Part shown: positions 35,872-44,507 of the stretch, in pieces
How positions within the stretch are numbered: the first letter of the stretch is position 1
How the letters are laid out: each line of letters begins with the position of its first letter
NCBI RefSeq assembly: GCF_014649655.1
Contig: NZ_BMTL01000015.1
Span: forward strand, 143,634-207,633
Direction of reading: 5' to 3'
Source of the DNA: Streptomyces humidus
GTDB lineage: Bacteria > Actinomycetota > Actinomycetes > Streptomycetales > Streptomycetaceae
Length of the DNA: 64,000 bases
The notes under the pieces: generated by a model
Told to the model about the DNA's origin: nothing
The model's input: the letters and a program-made list of their open reading frames with translations, nothing else
Databases searched by the model: none
Program-made: the position numbers and the translations under genes

Positions 35872-38800
35872 TCATCGGTCCACCCCGTCCGCGCTCTCCG
35901 CGCCGTCCGCGCCGTCGACGGAGCGGAGCACGGCGTGGCCGTACGCGCCCGTCGCCGAGACGGCGTTGACGAGTGCCCGCAGCGGCGCGCCCGGTGCGAC
36001 CGGTGTCCAGGGCCGGGCCGTGCCGGGAACCGTGAGCCGGGTCCAGTCGGGCAGTGCGGTGCGCCGGGGCGCCACAGCGGTCGGCGCCAGCGTGCGCTCG
36101 CGCAGTTGCAGGAGCACCTTGGTGAGCTGCGACAGCCCGGAGGCCGCCTCCAGATGGCCGATGTGCGGTTTGACCGTGCCGACGAGCAGGTCCCCGGTGC
36201 TGCCGGGCGGGCGCAACGCCGTGAGCAGGGCGTCCAGTTCGGCGGCGTCGGCCAGCAGCGCGCCGGAGGCGGCGCACTCGGCGTACCCGATGTCCGCCCC
36301 CTCGAGCCCGTGCCGGTGCAGCATGCGGGTGAGGGAGCGGGCGAGCGGGCCGGCGGCGGGCATCGCAAACGGTCCGGGCCGCCCGGCCGCGCCGATGCCG
36401 GTCGCCTCGACTACCGCGTGCAGGACGTCACGGCGCTCCACGGCGTCCCGCAGCGGGCGCAGCAGCAGCGCGCCCGCGCCCTCGCCGGGCGGCCAGCCGC
36501 CGTCCTCGGCGCCGAACGCGCCGGCCGAGGGCCGCTCGGCCGCCAGGCCGAGGTCGCTCAGCAGCGCGAGGTGGTAGGGGTGGGCGACGACGTTGACGCC
36601 CGTCACCAGCGCCGCGTCGCACTCCCCCTGACGCAGGCTGGTGACGGCCAGGTGCAGGGCGGTCAGCGAGGAGGAGCAGGCGGTGTCCACCGCGACGGCC
36701 GGGCCCTCGAGCCCGAGGCAGTGCGCGATCCGGGCCGGGAGGTCGGAGGCGGCGCCCGCCTGGCGGGCCGGCGCACCCTCCCGCCACCGGGCCTCGCCCG
36801 CCTGCCGGTGGTCGTGCCACATGGTCGCCGTGAACACTCCGACCCGCTCACCGTCCCGGACGAGACTGCCCGGTGTGTGGCCGGCGTCCTCCAGGCACTG
36901 CCACACCACCGGCAGCAGCAGCCGCAGTTGCGGATCCAGGCCTTCGGCCTCCTGAGGGGAGATACGGAACAGCCGGCCGTCGAATCCGTCGTCGCCGCGC
37001 AGATAGCCCCCGTGCGGCCAGGTCCGCGCCCGGTCCGCCGCGGCGCCGGCGGCGGCGAACGCGGCCAGGCGTTCGGCGGGCAGCGGGCCGAGCGTGCGAC
37101 GCCCGGAGCGCAGGTTCTCCCAGAACTCCTCCAGGCCGTCCGCACCGGGATAGCGCCCGGCCGCGCCCATGACGGCCACGTCCGCCGGCGCCGGCCGGGC
37201 GGTCGCCCGCGGCTCGGCGGCGGCCTGCCGCTCCCGGACCGGCCGGACGCGCGCCGGGGGCTCCTGGGGCAGCGGACCGGCGAGGAAGGCGTGCAGCAGC
37301 CGCTGGCCGGGATGCAGCCGGAGGGCGCCCCGGACCCGGTCGAAGGCGAGGCCGCCCACGGCGCACAGGCCGACGCCGCTCTCCTGCTGCCCGCTCATCA
37401 GCAACTGCCCCATGTAGCCGGCCTCGACCGCGAGGTACAGCTCCGACTCCTCGCCGTACAGCGGCTCGACGCCGCGCGGCTCGGAGATCAGGTACACCTC
37501 GAACGCCGCGCGGTCGAAGACGGGACGGTTGTAGGAGAAGTGGACGGTGCGGTCGATCCCGGGTTCGACGGCGACGCGCTGCAGGGCGTGGTCGTCCGGA
37601 CGGTGGTAGTACAGGCCGCCCGGGACGCCCTCCACCGCGCCCGGTTTGACGTGCAGGTAGACCTGTACGGCGTAGGTGTCCCCGGCCGAGGGGTACAACC
37701 GGCGTGGGCCGTCGCCGGCCGGACGGGAGCGCAGGGCGGCCAGGAAGCGCAGGAAGCCGTCGTGTGCGAGCGGACCGTCGGCGAAGTCCCGTCGGGTGGC
37801 GCGCTCCCGGTACCGCTCGGCGGACGGCAGGGGTCCGTCGAGGACCAGGAGGGGTTCGTCGCCGGAGCGCCGCCGCAGGTGCCAGGCCTGCGACTTGAAA
37901 CGGTCGCGGTCCTCGGCGGAGAAGAACTCCACGCTGTCCGGGGGGACCGGGGCGTCCGGCGCCGCGGGCTCGGGGGGCCGTTCCTCCTGGGCCGCCGGCA
38001 CCTCCGTCGTCGGCTCGGGAGCCGCACCGGCCCGGTCGCCGCCGCCCGCGAGGTGGCGGGCCATCCCGGCGACGGTCGGTTCGGCCAGCAGGGCCGAGAC
38101 GGGGACGCGGCGGCCGTAGCGCGCCCGCAGCGCCGAGGACAGCTGGGCCAGGGTGAAGGAGGTGGCGCCCTGGTCCCACAGGTCGAGCGTCGGGTCCAGT
38201 CCGGGCACGCCGATCAGTTCGGCCAGCAACGAGCCGATCTCCTCGCCCAGTCGGGCGGCGGGCGGGAAGGGGGAGCCGGGTCCGGTCCCGGGTCGCTCCG
38301 TCGGCCGCTCGGCCGACGCCTCCCCGTGCGCCTCCGTCGTGGGCGGTTCCGGCTCTCCGGGCGCGGGCAGCGGCCACGGCAGGGCATCCCGGTCCAGCTT
38401 GCCGTTGCCGGTCGCCGGGAAGGAGGGCAGGAACGCCACGAAGTTCGGGACCATGTAGTCGGGCAGGGTCCGGGCGGCGTGGGCGCGCAGCTCGGCGACG
38501 GAGGGCCGGGCCACGCCCGGTTCGGCGAGCAGGTACGCCACCAGCCGCCGGTCCCCCGAGCCGTCGGGGCGGGCCACCACCACCGCGTCGTGCACGGCGG
38601 GATGAGCGCGCAACCGGTGCTCGATCTCGCCGAGTTCGACGCGGAAGCCCCGGATCTTCACCTGGTGGTCGCGTCGTCCCAGGAAGACCATCACCCCGTC
38701 GCCGCGGAAGGCCGCCCGGTCCCCGGTGGCGTACATGCGGGACTCAGGGCCGCCCGCGAACGGCTCGGGGACGAACCGTTCCCGGGTCAGTTCCGGCTGT

Positions 38801-41800
38801 CCGTGGTAGCCGAGGCTGAGACAGTCGCCGGCGATGTAGAGATCGCCCTCCACGCCGACCGGGCAGGGCTCCCGACGCTCGTCCAGGACGTAGTAACGGG
38901 CGTTGTCGATGGGCCTGCCGTACGGGATGCTGCGCCACTCGGGGTCGACGACGCCCACGGGATACCAGTTGGACCAGACGGTGGCCTCGGTGGCGCCGCC
39001 GAGACTGATCACCCGGGCCCCGCCGAACACCCCGCGCACGTCGTCGGGCAGGGACACCGGGATCCAGTCGCCGCTGAGGAAGACCAGGCGCAGATCGCCT
39101 GCGCCGGGGTGTCCTCGGTGTTCCCGAAGGAGCGGTGCGAGCCGGGCCAGGGTGGTGGGCGCGGAGTTCCAGAAGGTGACCGGCTCCCGCAGCAGGGCCT
39201 CGGTCAGCAGCTCGGGGTCGCGCTGCTCGGCCTCGTCGGCGACGTAGAGACCGGCGCCGTAGGCGAGGAGTCCGAGGATGTCGAAGACGGACAGGTCGAA
39301 GCCGAGGGAGGTGACGCACAGCCCGGTGTCGCGCGGGCCGAAGTCGAAGGTGCGGTGGCACCAGTCGAAGAGGTTGTGCAGGGAACGGTGCGCCACCACC
39401 ACGCACTTGGGCCGTCCGGTGCTGCCGGAGGTGAACAGCCGGTAGGCCACCGAGTCGGGGCCGGTGACGGATTCGGGGTCGCCCGGGTCGGGCAGATGCG
39501 CGCCGGTGATCCCGGGCGCGTCCAGGTCGTGGACGAGTATGCCGTCCGGCGCCTGCCAGCCGGGACCGCCCGCGGTGACCAGCAGGTGCCCGGTGCGGGT
39601 GTCCCGGAGCATCCCGTGGGCGCGGTCGTCCGGCAGCGAGGGGTCCACGGGCACGTAGGCCCCGCCCGCCTTGAGGACGGCGAACACGGACACGGCCATC
39701 GCCGGGCCGCGCCGCACGGAGATGCCCACGGAGGCGCCCTCGCCGACGCCGGCCTGCCGGAGCCGGTGCGCGACCAGGTTGGCCCGGCGGTTCAGTTCGC
39801 CGTACGTCATGGTGCCCTCGCGCCAGCGCAGCGCCACCGCGTCGGGGTTGCTGCGAGCCTGCCGTTCGAAGAGCAGATGGACGGGGCCCTCGGCCGGGTA
39901 GGGGCGGGCGGTGTCGTTGAAGGCGTACAGGAGGCGGTCGCGCTCGGCGGGTCCGGCGGCGTCGGCCGTGGCGCCGCTCGGCGGCGGCCCGCCCCGCGCG
40001 CCGTCGGCGTCCGTGCCGCGTTCCGCGGCCGTCGCAGTGAGCAGGTCGACGTAGTGCGCGAACGCCCGGTCCAGCACGCCGTCAGGGAACCGCTCGTCCA
40101 GCGCGTCCCAGGCCAGGTGCAGGGCGGCCCCGTCGTCGACCGTCACGCAGTCGAGGGCCACGTCGGTGGTGGCGGTGCCCGCGGGGCCGGAGCGCACCCC
40201 GGCCGGCAGAGGACGGTCGCGGACGTCGAGGACGGTCGTGAAGACCACGGGATGCGCGAAGTCCTCGTCCTTGCGGCGCCGCATGACGAGCGAGCGCATC
40301 TCGGCGAGACCGGCGCCGCCGCCCCGCTCCAGGTCCGCGGTCAGCTGCCGGTGGCAGGCGCGGGCGAGGCCGGCCAGGTCGGCGCCGGGCTCCGGTGAGC
40401 GCGTCCAGGTCAGCTCGGTGAACTCCGCGGGGCGCTGCGCGTCCCGGCCGGTGAAGCAGACCACGGGCAAGGCGAACGGCTCGTCGTACCGGGCGCCGAG
40501 GACGGTGCAGTAGGCGGCCAGCAGGGTGGCGTCGAGGCTCACTCCGTGCCGGTCGGCCCAGGCGGTGAGGGCGGTGCGGTCGGTGAGGAGGTGCTCACGG
40601 CGCCGGGGGTGGGAGGGTCCCTGCGCGTCCCGTAGCGGTGGCCCGGCCGGCAGGCCGGCGAGCCGGTCCCGCCAGTGGGCGCGCGCCGCTTCGGACACCG
40701 GCCGGGGCGCCCGGGGCAGCCGGGTCGGGACGGGCGGGGCGCCGTCGGGGTCGGCGTACCGGCGCAGCAGGTCGCGGGCCAGCAGCACGATGCTCCGGGC
40801 GTCCCCGACCAGCAGGTCGACGGCCAGGTGCACGGTGGCGGGCCGGCCCGGCGCCCGGACGACCCGGAGGTCGGTGTGCGCGCCCCGGCCGAGCCCGAAG
40901 GGCCGGTGGGTCATGTCGGCGCGTACGGCGCGGTCGACGGCTTCGGCGTCCGCGCCCTCGGGGACGTCGACGACCGGGATCCAGGCGTCCACCGGGGCCG
41001 CGGGCAGGACGCCCAGCGTGCCGTCGGAGCCGGTGCGCAGACGCAACGCCTCGTGTGCGGTGACGAGTTCGCGCCAGGTGTCGCGCAGCCGTCCGAGGTC
41101 CAGATCGTCCACGTGGAAGCTCTGGTGGTACTGGCAGCCGCGGCCGGTGTGTCCGTCGAGGCGGGCCACGAGATACGCCTGCTGGAGTTCCCGGGGTGGC
41201 GGCGCGGTGTCGGGCGCCGGTTCGCACAGTCCTTGCAGCAGCCGGCAGAAGCGGCCGAACAGGGCGTCGGGCGTGCCCGGCGGGAAGAGGGCGTCGGCGG
41301 TGTCCCAGCGGAAGTCCAGGCCGCCGTCGCGCTCCCGCATCTGGTGGTCGAGCGCGATGCCGGAGGTCTGGCCTACCGCGTACCGCTCGTGGTCGGTCAG
41401 GCTGCCCCGCCCGGCGCCGTCGAAGGTCAGGTCCAGCAGGCTGGTGAAGACCACGGGCAGCGCGGGCGCCTCGGTGCCGTGCGCGCGCAGCTCGCGCAGC
41501 ACCTCGACGCTGCCGACGGCCGCGTGGGACAACGCCTCCCACACCCGCTGGTGGGTGGTGCGGGCGGCGTCCTGCGGCGACAGGGCGGGTGTGTGCGCGT
41601 CGACGACGAGCAGGCATCCGGAGGTGTAGGGGCCGACGAGTCCCTCCGCGGCGGCCGGCAGCCGGGGCCGGTCCGTCGTGGTCAGGACGAGGGTGAAGGG
41701 ATCGTCAGAACCGGCCGGTGTCAGAGCTTCGGTGAACGCGGTCAGCACCAGCGAGGTGGGTGAGACGCGCAGCCCGGCGGCCCGGGCCCGCAAGCGCGTC

Positions 41801-42858
41801 CACTGGGCCGGGGTGAGCCGCGCGCGGCGCGGGGTGCGCAGATGGCCGTCGAGACCAGGGGGCGGCGGGGGCGGCTCGGCGAGCAGGAGCGCCGGTCCGC
41901 CGGGCAGGTCCTTGAGACGTTCGGCGGCCCGCGACAGGGCGGCCCGGTGGACGGCGGAGTCGCGGTGGCGGGCGAGCGCGTCCAGGGTGTCGCGGAGGCT
42001 GAACGGGACCTCCGGCAGCCGGTGTCCGTCGTCGTCGTAGGCCTGCCACCAGTGGTGCAGGAGCAGGTCGGTGCCGTGGGCGTCGGTGACGGTGCCGTCC
42101 AGGCTGAGGTGGACGACGGCGCGTCCGGCGGGCTCCCGGCAGATCTCGACCTGGAACGGCGGCCAGTGGCCCGGCGGGTAGCGGTGGTGGGACAGCCGGC
42201 GGCGCACGGCGCCGGCCTCGGTCTCCAGCGCGTCCGCGTCCGCCGTCTCGTGGACGACGGGTCCGGGCGCCCGCACGCTCTCCTGGACCCGCTGGTTGCG
42301 TCCGACGCCGGTGAGCCTGAGGGCGTCGAAGTGCTCCACGACCCGCTGCCAGGCCCGGGACAGCCGGTCGGCGTCCAGCCCGTCGACGGCGAACTCGTGG
42401 TAGTGGTGACAGCCGAAGGCGTCCGGGTCCAGCTCCGGGTACCTGCCGACGACGTACGCCTCCTGCATGGGGGTCGCCGGGACGGGCTCGTACCGTGAGG
42501 CGGGGGCCGCCACCACGTCCACGGGGCCGACGGCGCCGACGGCCTCGTCGCCGTTCTCGCCGTTCTCGCCGCCATCACGGCCGGAACGGCCGGCTCGGTC
42601 GATCCGGTCGGCGAGGTCGCGCGGGGTGCGGCACTCCAGGAGCCCGGAGAGGGGCATCTCCGTGCCGAACTCCGTCTCGATCTCCAGCATCAGCCGCACG
42701 GCGGCGAGCGAGGAGAGTCCGGCGTCGGCCAGTTCGGTGTCCGGGCCCACCGGACCGGCCTGGCCGACCAGTGGCTGCAGGATGCCGAGCAGTCGCGCAC
42801 AGGTGGTGCCGGCGGTCACCTCGGCGGATGACACGGGGACGGGCTCCGCGGGCTTCAA
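35872..42858 (-). CDS. NRPS PCP-Cy-Cy-A-PCP-Ox with terminal non-elongating KS
   Basis: Encodes 2328 residues if started at TTG 42858, which has GAGGGGG five bases upstream; no ATG or GTG has a better site. Approximate order: PCP (10-90, GLSSL), Cy1 (130-555, motif DGTVTDAHG, Gly for the last Ser), Cy2 (556-960, DLLVGDARS intact), A (985-1500, TSGSTGRPK, GATEATVWS), PCP (1530-1610, GATSF), McbC-like FMN oxidase (1635-1870, PSAGDTYAVQVYLHV), KS (1895-2310). The A-domain pocket begins FDLSVFD with FWNSAP and FLSGDW, close to cysteine codes of the DLYNLSLI type, so Cys activation, thiazoline formation and oxidation to thiazole are predicted. The KS keeps Cys (TACSSS) and GHLEAASG, but EAHGTGT is replaced by ECAASGA, so it lacks a catalytic His and should not extend the chain. 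Its flanking region and ACP are in the next protein (23272-29547). Confidence 0.93.
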   Translation of the reverse strand: MKPAEPVPVSSAEVTAGTTCARLLGILQPLVGQAGPVGPDTELADAGLSSLAAVRLMLEIETEFGTEMPLSGLLECRTPRDLADRIDRAGRSGRDGGENGENGDEAVGAVGPVDVVAAPASRYEPVPATPMQEAYVVGRYPELDPDAFGCHHYHEFAVDGLDADRLSRAWQRVVEHFDALRLTGVGRNQRVQESVRAPGPVVHETADADALETEAGAVRRRLSHHRYPPGHWPPFQVEICREPAGRAVVHLSLDGTVTDAHGTDLLLHHWWQAYDDDGHRLPEVPFSLRDTLDALARHRDSAVHRAALSRAAERLKDLPGGPALLLAEPPPPPPGLDGHLRTPRRARLTPAQWTRLRARAAGLRVSPTSLVLTAFTEALTPAGSDDPFTLVLTTTDRPRLPAAAEGLVGPYTSGCLLVVDAHTPALSPQDAARTTHQRVWEALSHAAVGSVEVLRELRAHGTEAPALPVVFTSLLDLTFDGAGRGSLTDHERYAVGQTSGIALDHQMRERDGGLDFRWDTADALFPPGTPDALFGRFCRLLQGLCEPAPDTAPPPRELQQAYLVARLDGHTGRGCQYHQSFHVDDLDLGRLRDTWRELVTAHEALRLRTGSDGTLGVLPAAPVDAWIPVVDVPEGADAEAVDRAVRADMTHRPFGLGRGAHTDLRVVRAPGRPATVHLAVDLLVGDARSIVLLARDLLRRYADPDGAPPVPTRLPRAPRPVSEAARAHWRDRLAGLPAGPPLRDAQGPSHPRRREHLLTDRTALTAWADRHGVSLDATLLAAYCTVLGARYDEPFALPVVCFTGRDAQRPAEFTELTWTRSPEPGADLAGLARACHRQLTADLERGGGAGLAEMRSLVMRRRKDEDFAHPVVFTTVLDVRDRPLPAGVRSGPAGTATTDVALDCVTVDDGAALHLAWDALDERFPDGVLDRAFAHYVDLLTATAAERGTDADGARGGPPPSGATADAAGPAERDRLLYAFNDTARPYPAEGPVHLLFERQARSNPDAVALRWREGTMTYGELNRRANLVAHRLRQAGVGEGASVGISVRRGPAMAVSVFAVLKAGGAYVPVDPSLPDDRAHGMLRDTRTGHLLVTAGGPGWQAPDGILVHDLDAPGITGAHLPDPGDPESVTGPDSVAYRLFTSGSTGRPKCVVVAHRSLHNLFDWCHRTFDFGPRDTGLCVTSLGFDLSVFDILGLLAYGAGLYVADEAEQRDPELLTEALLREPVTFWNSAPTTLARLAPLLREHRGHPGAGDLRLVFLSGDWIPVSLPDDVRGVFGGARVISLGGATEATVWSNWYPVGVVDPEWRSIPYGRPIDNARYYVLDERREPCPVGVEGDLYIAGDCLSLGYHGQPELTRERFVPEPFAGGPESRMYATGDRAAFRGDGVMVFLGRRDHQVKIRGFRVELGEIEHRLRAHPAVHDAVVVARPDGSGDRRLVAYLLAEPGVARPSVAELRAHAARTLPDYMVPNFVAFLPSFPATGNGKLDRDALPWPLPAPGEPEPPTTEAHGEASAERPTERPGTGPGSPFPPAARLGEEIGSLLAELIGVPGLDPTLDLWDQGATSFTLAQLSSALRARYGRRVPVSALLAEPTVAGMARHLAGGGDRAGAAPEPTTEVPAAQEERPPEPAAPDAPVPPDSVEFFSAEDRDRFKSQAWHLRRRSGDEPLLVLDGPLPSAERYRERATRRDFADGPLAHDGFLRFLAALRSRPAGDGPRRLYPSAGDTYAVQVYLHVKPGAVEGVPGGLYYHRPDDHALQRVAVEPGIDRTVHFSYNRPVFDRAAFEVYLISEPRGVEPLYGEESELYLAVEAGYMGQLLMSGQQESGVGLCAVGGLAFDRVRGALRLHPGQRLLHAFLAGPLPQEPPARVRPVRERQAAAEPRATARPAPADVAVMGAAGRYPGADGLEEFWENLRSGRRTLGPLPAERLAAFAAAGAAADRARTWPHGGYLRGDDGFDGRLFRISPQEAEGLDPQLRLLLPVVWQCLEDAGHTPGSLVRDGERVGVFTATMWHDHRQAGEARWREGAPARQAGAASDLPARIAHCLGLEGPAVAVDTACSSSLTALHLAVTSLRQGECDAALVTGVNVVAHPYHLALLSDLGLAAERPSAGAFGAEDGGWPPGEGAGALLLRPLRDAVERRDVLHAVVEATGIGAAGRPGPFAMPAAGPLARSLTRMLHRHGLEGADIGYAECAASGALLADAAELDALLTALRPPGSTGDLLVGTVKPHIGHLEAASGLSQLTKVLLQLRERTLAPTAVAPRRTALPDWTRLTVPGTARPWTPVAPGAPLRALVNAVSATGAYGHAVLRSVDGADGAESADGVDR

Positions 42859-42910
42859 CGATCCCCCTCGTCTCAGTGGTCGGTCGCCTCGGACGACGCG
42901 CGGTGCCGGT

Positions 42911-43348
42911 TCACCACTGCCAGCGGCCCAGTACCGGATACGGCGGCTGAAGCATGGGGTGGTCGTCGTCCTGGGACGCCTTGGTGGTGAATCCGGCCGC
43001 CTTCTCGACACTGGCGGTGAACGCCTTGCGGAAGCGGTCGTCATCGGGCAGCCCGACCTCGTCGGCCGCCCGGAGCAGCAGGGTGACGAACCGATCGCTC
43101 TGCTCCGGGGTGATCCGCATGCCGGCGTGAGCGCGCAACAGCGCGATGAATCCGCCGAGTTCGTCCGTGTAGCGGGCGGGCCCGCCGAGCATCTCGGCGA
43201 GGAACGCGGTGAGGTGGTCGGCGTGGTACGGCGATCCGGCCCGGAACAGGTCGCCCAGCAGCGGGTCCTCCAGCACCAGGTGGTGGAAGTGCTCCGCCAG
43301 CCGCCGCAGCGCCTCTTCGCCGCCGACGTGCTCGTACATCGTCGTCAT
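42911..43348 (-). CDS. truncated haemoglobin (globin-like protein)
   Basis: Encodes 145 residues. MYEHVGGEEALRRLAEHFHHLV, then DPLLGDLF, TAFLAEMLGGPARYTDELGG and the distal region AHAGMRITPEQSDRFVTLLLRAADEVGL fit group II truncated haemoglobins. The proximal His would be the H in LRAHAGM, and the Tyr in ARYTDELG lies where family members carry aromatic ligand-pocket residues. GGAAGGGCGG precedes the ATG. It is the first gene of the NRPS operon and directly follows motif site E. Possible roles are oxygen or NO handling, or a haem-dependent step connected with the oxidase domain; there is no direct evidence for either. Confidence 0.88.
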   Translation of the reverse strand: MTTMYEHVGGEEALRRLAEHFHHLVLEDPLLGDLFRAGSPYHADHLTAFLAEMLGGPARYTDELGGFIALLRAHAGMRITPEQSDRFVTLLLRAADEVGLPDDDRFRKAFTASVEKAAGFTTKASQDDDHPMLQPPYPVLGRWQW

Positions 43349-43383
43349 GCGTCCGCCCTTCCGTGTCCGCTCGGCCAGCGGGG

Positions 43384-43427
43384 ACGGTAGCCCGGAGCGC
43401 CGGAGGACTGCTGCTCAACTTTGTGCA
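43384..43427 (-). promoter_or_regulatory. cluster motif site E with -10 box
   Basis: CTGCTCAACTTTGTGCA (43411-43427, plus strand) is followed on the minus strand after 22 nt by TACCGT (43389-43384), placing the repeat near -42.5 for the haemoglobin-NRPS-thioesterase operon. The remaining bases up to the plus-strand gene at 43589 show no further recognisable element. Confidence 0.55.
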
Positions 43428-43588
43428 CGCCGACGGCGGCCCTGGGCATCGCGGACCGGACCGCCGGGGCGGTTTCGTCGCCGCGCCGGACTCCGCCCTC
43501 TCCGTGTCTGTGCCGCGCCCCCCGCCTCGAAGCAGGCGCGCGCCCCTGCCGGTGCGGTTGTTGACCCGGTGCCGACGGCTGGGATTTC

Positions 43589-44185
43589 ATGACGTCCATG
43601 TCTGAGGGAGCACGGAAGTCGCCCGATCCGGTCCTGTCCTTCGCCACGCAGGAGGAGTGGGAGAAGTGGCTGGAGGAGAACCACGAGGACGTACCGGGGA
43701 TCTGGTTCCAGATCCCGAAGAACGGCTCCGGGGTGGACGGCGTGGACTACGCGCACGCGCTGGAGTCGGCCCTGTGCTACGGCTGGATCGACGGGCAGAA
43801 GAAGAAGCAGGACGAGCAGTACTGGCTGCAGCGTTTCACCCCGCGGCGGCCCGGCAGCAAGTGGTCGCAGGTGAACCGGACGAAGGCCGCCGAGCTGATC
43901 AGCAGCGGCCGGATGCGGCCCGCCGGTCTGCGTGAGGTCGACAAGGCCAAGGCGGACGGCCGCTGGGAGGCGGCGTACGCGTCACAGAGCAAGGCGACGG
44001 TGCCCGACGACCTCCAGGCCGCGCTGGACGAGGCTCCCGCGGCCCGGGACTTCTTCGCCACCCTGGACAGCCGCAACCGGTTCGCGATCCTGCACCGGGT
44101 CGGGGACGCCAAGAAGCCGGAGACCCGGGCGGCGCGCATCGAGAAGTTCGTCGCCATGCTGGCCCAGGGGAAGAAGCTGCACTGA
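43589..44185 (+). CDS. YdeI/OmpD-associated family protein
   Basis: Encodes 198 residues. SFATQEEWEKWLEENHEDVPGIWFQIPK and ALCYGWIDGQKKKQDEQYWLQRFTPRRPGSKWSQVN-type text is diagnostic of the YdeI/bacteriocin-protection family, and the C terminus (RVGDAKKPETRAARIEKFVAML) matches its helical tail. Members are implicated in peptide or stress tolerance, but the biochemical role is unknown. A second ATG three codons on is an equally plausible start; neither has a clear ribosome-binding site. It reads away from the trans-AT cluster and is probably outside it. Confidence 0.88.
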   Translation: MTSMSEGARKSPDPVLSFATQEEWEKWLEENHEDVPGIWFQIPKNGSGVDGVDYAHALESALCYGWIDGQKKKQDEQYWLQRFTPRRPGSKWSQVNRTKAAELISSGRMRPAGLREVDKAKADGRWEAAYASQSKATVPDDLQAALDEAPAARDFFATLDSRNRFAILHRVGDAKKPETRAARIEKFVAMLAQGKKLH

Positions 44186-44236
44186 GCGGAGCGGGCAGGG
44201 GAGAGCGGGGAGATTCCTCAGAGTCTCCGGGCCGGT

Positions 44237-44277
44237 CGGTGAGCTGCTTACGCCGCGGTGGCGGAAGCAGCTCACCG
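44237..44277 (+). terminator. hairpin downstream of YdeI-like gene
   Basis: A 13-bp perfect stem (44237-44249 with 44265-44277) with an additional 4-bp inner stem in the loop begins about 50 bases after the stop at 44185. The rest of the 322-base gap to 44508 holds only the ribosome-binding site of the next gene as far as I can see. Confidence 0.65.
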
Positions 44278-44507
44278 CGCCGACCCGGGCTGTTCCGGCT
44301 AGGGTCGATGGCGCGACCGACATCCGCGTGTCGGGTGAGCACGCCCCTGCCGACACGGCGCGCTCAGAGGCGCACGCAACGCCCAGGCCCTCCCCCTCGC
44401 CGGGCGCCACCGCAGGACCACGGATCGGTTGCACGGGCTGCTTCACGTCGTGCGACTCGCGTCACGCGACGCACCAGCGAACATCCGATGCGACAGAAGG
44501 ACCAGCG

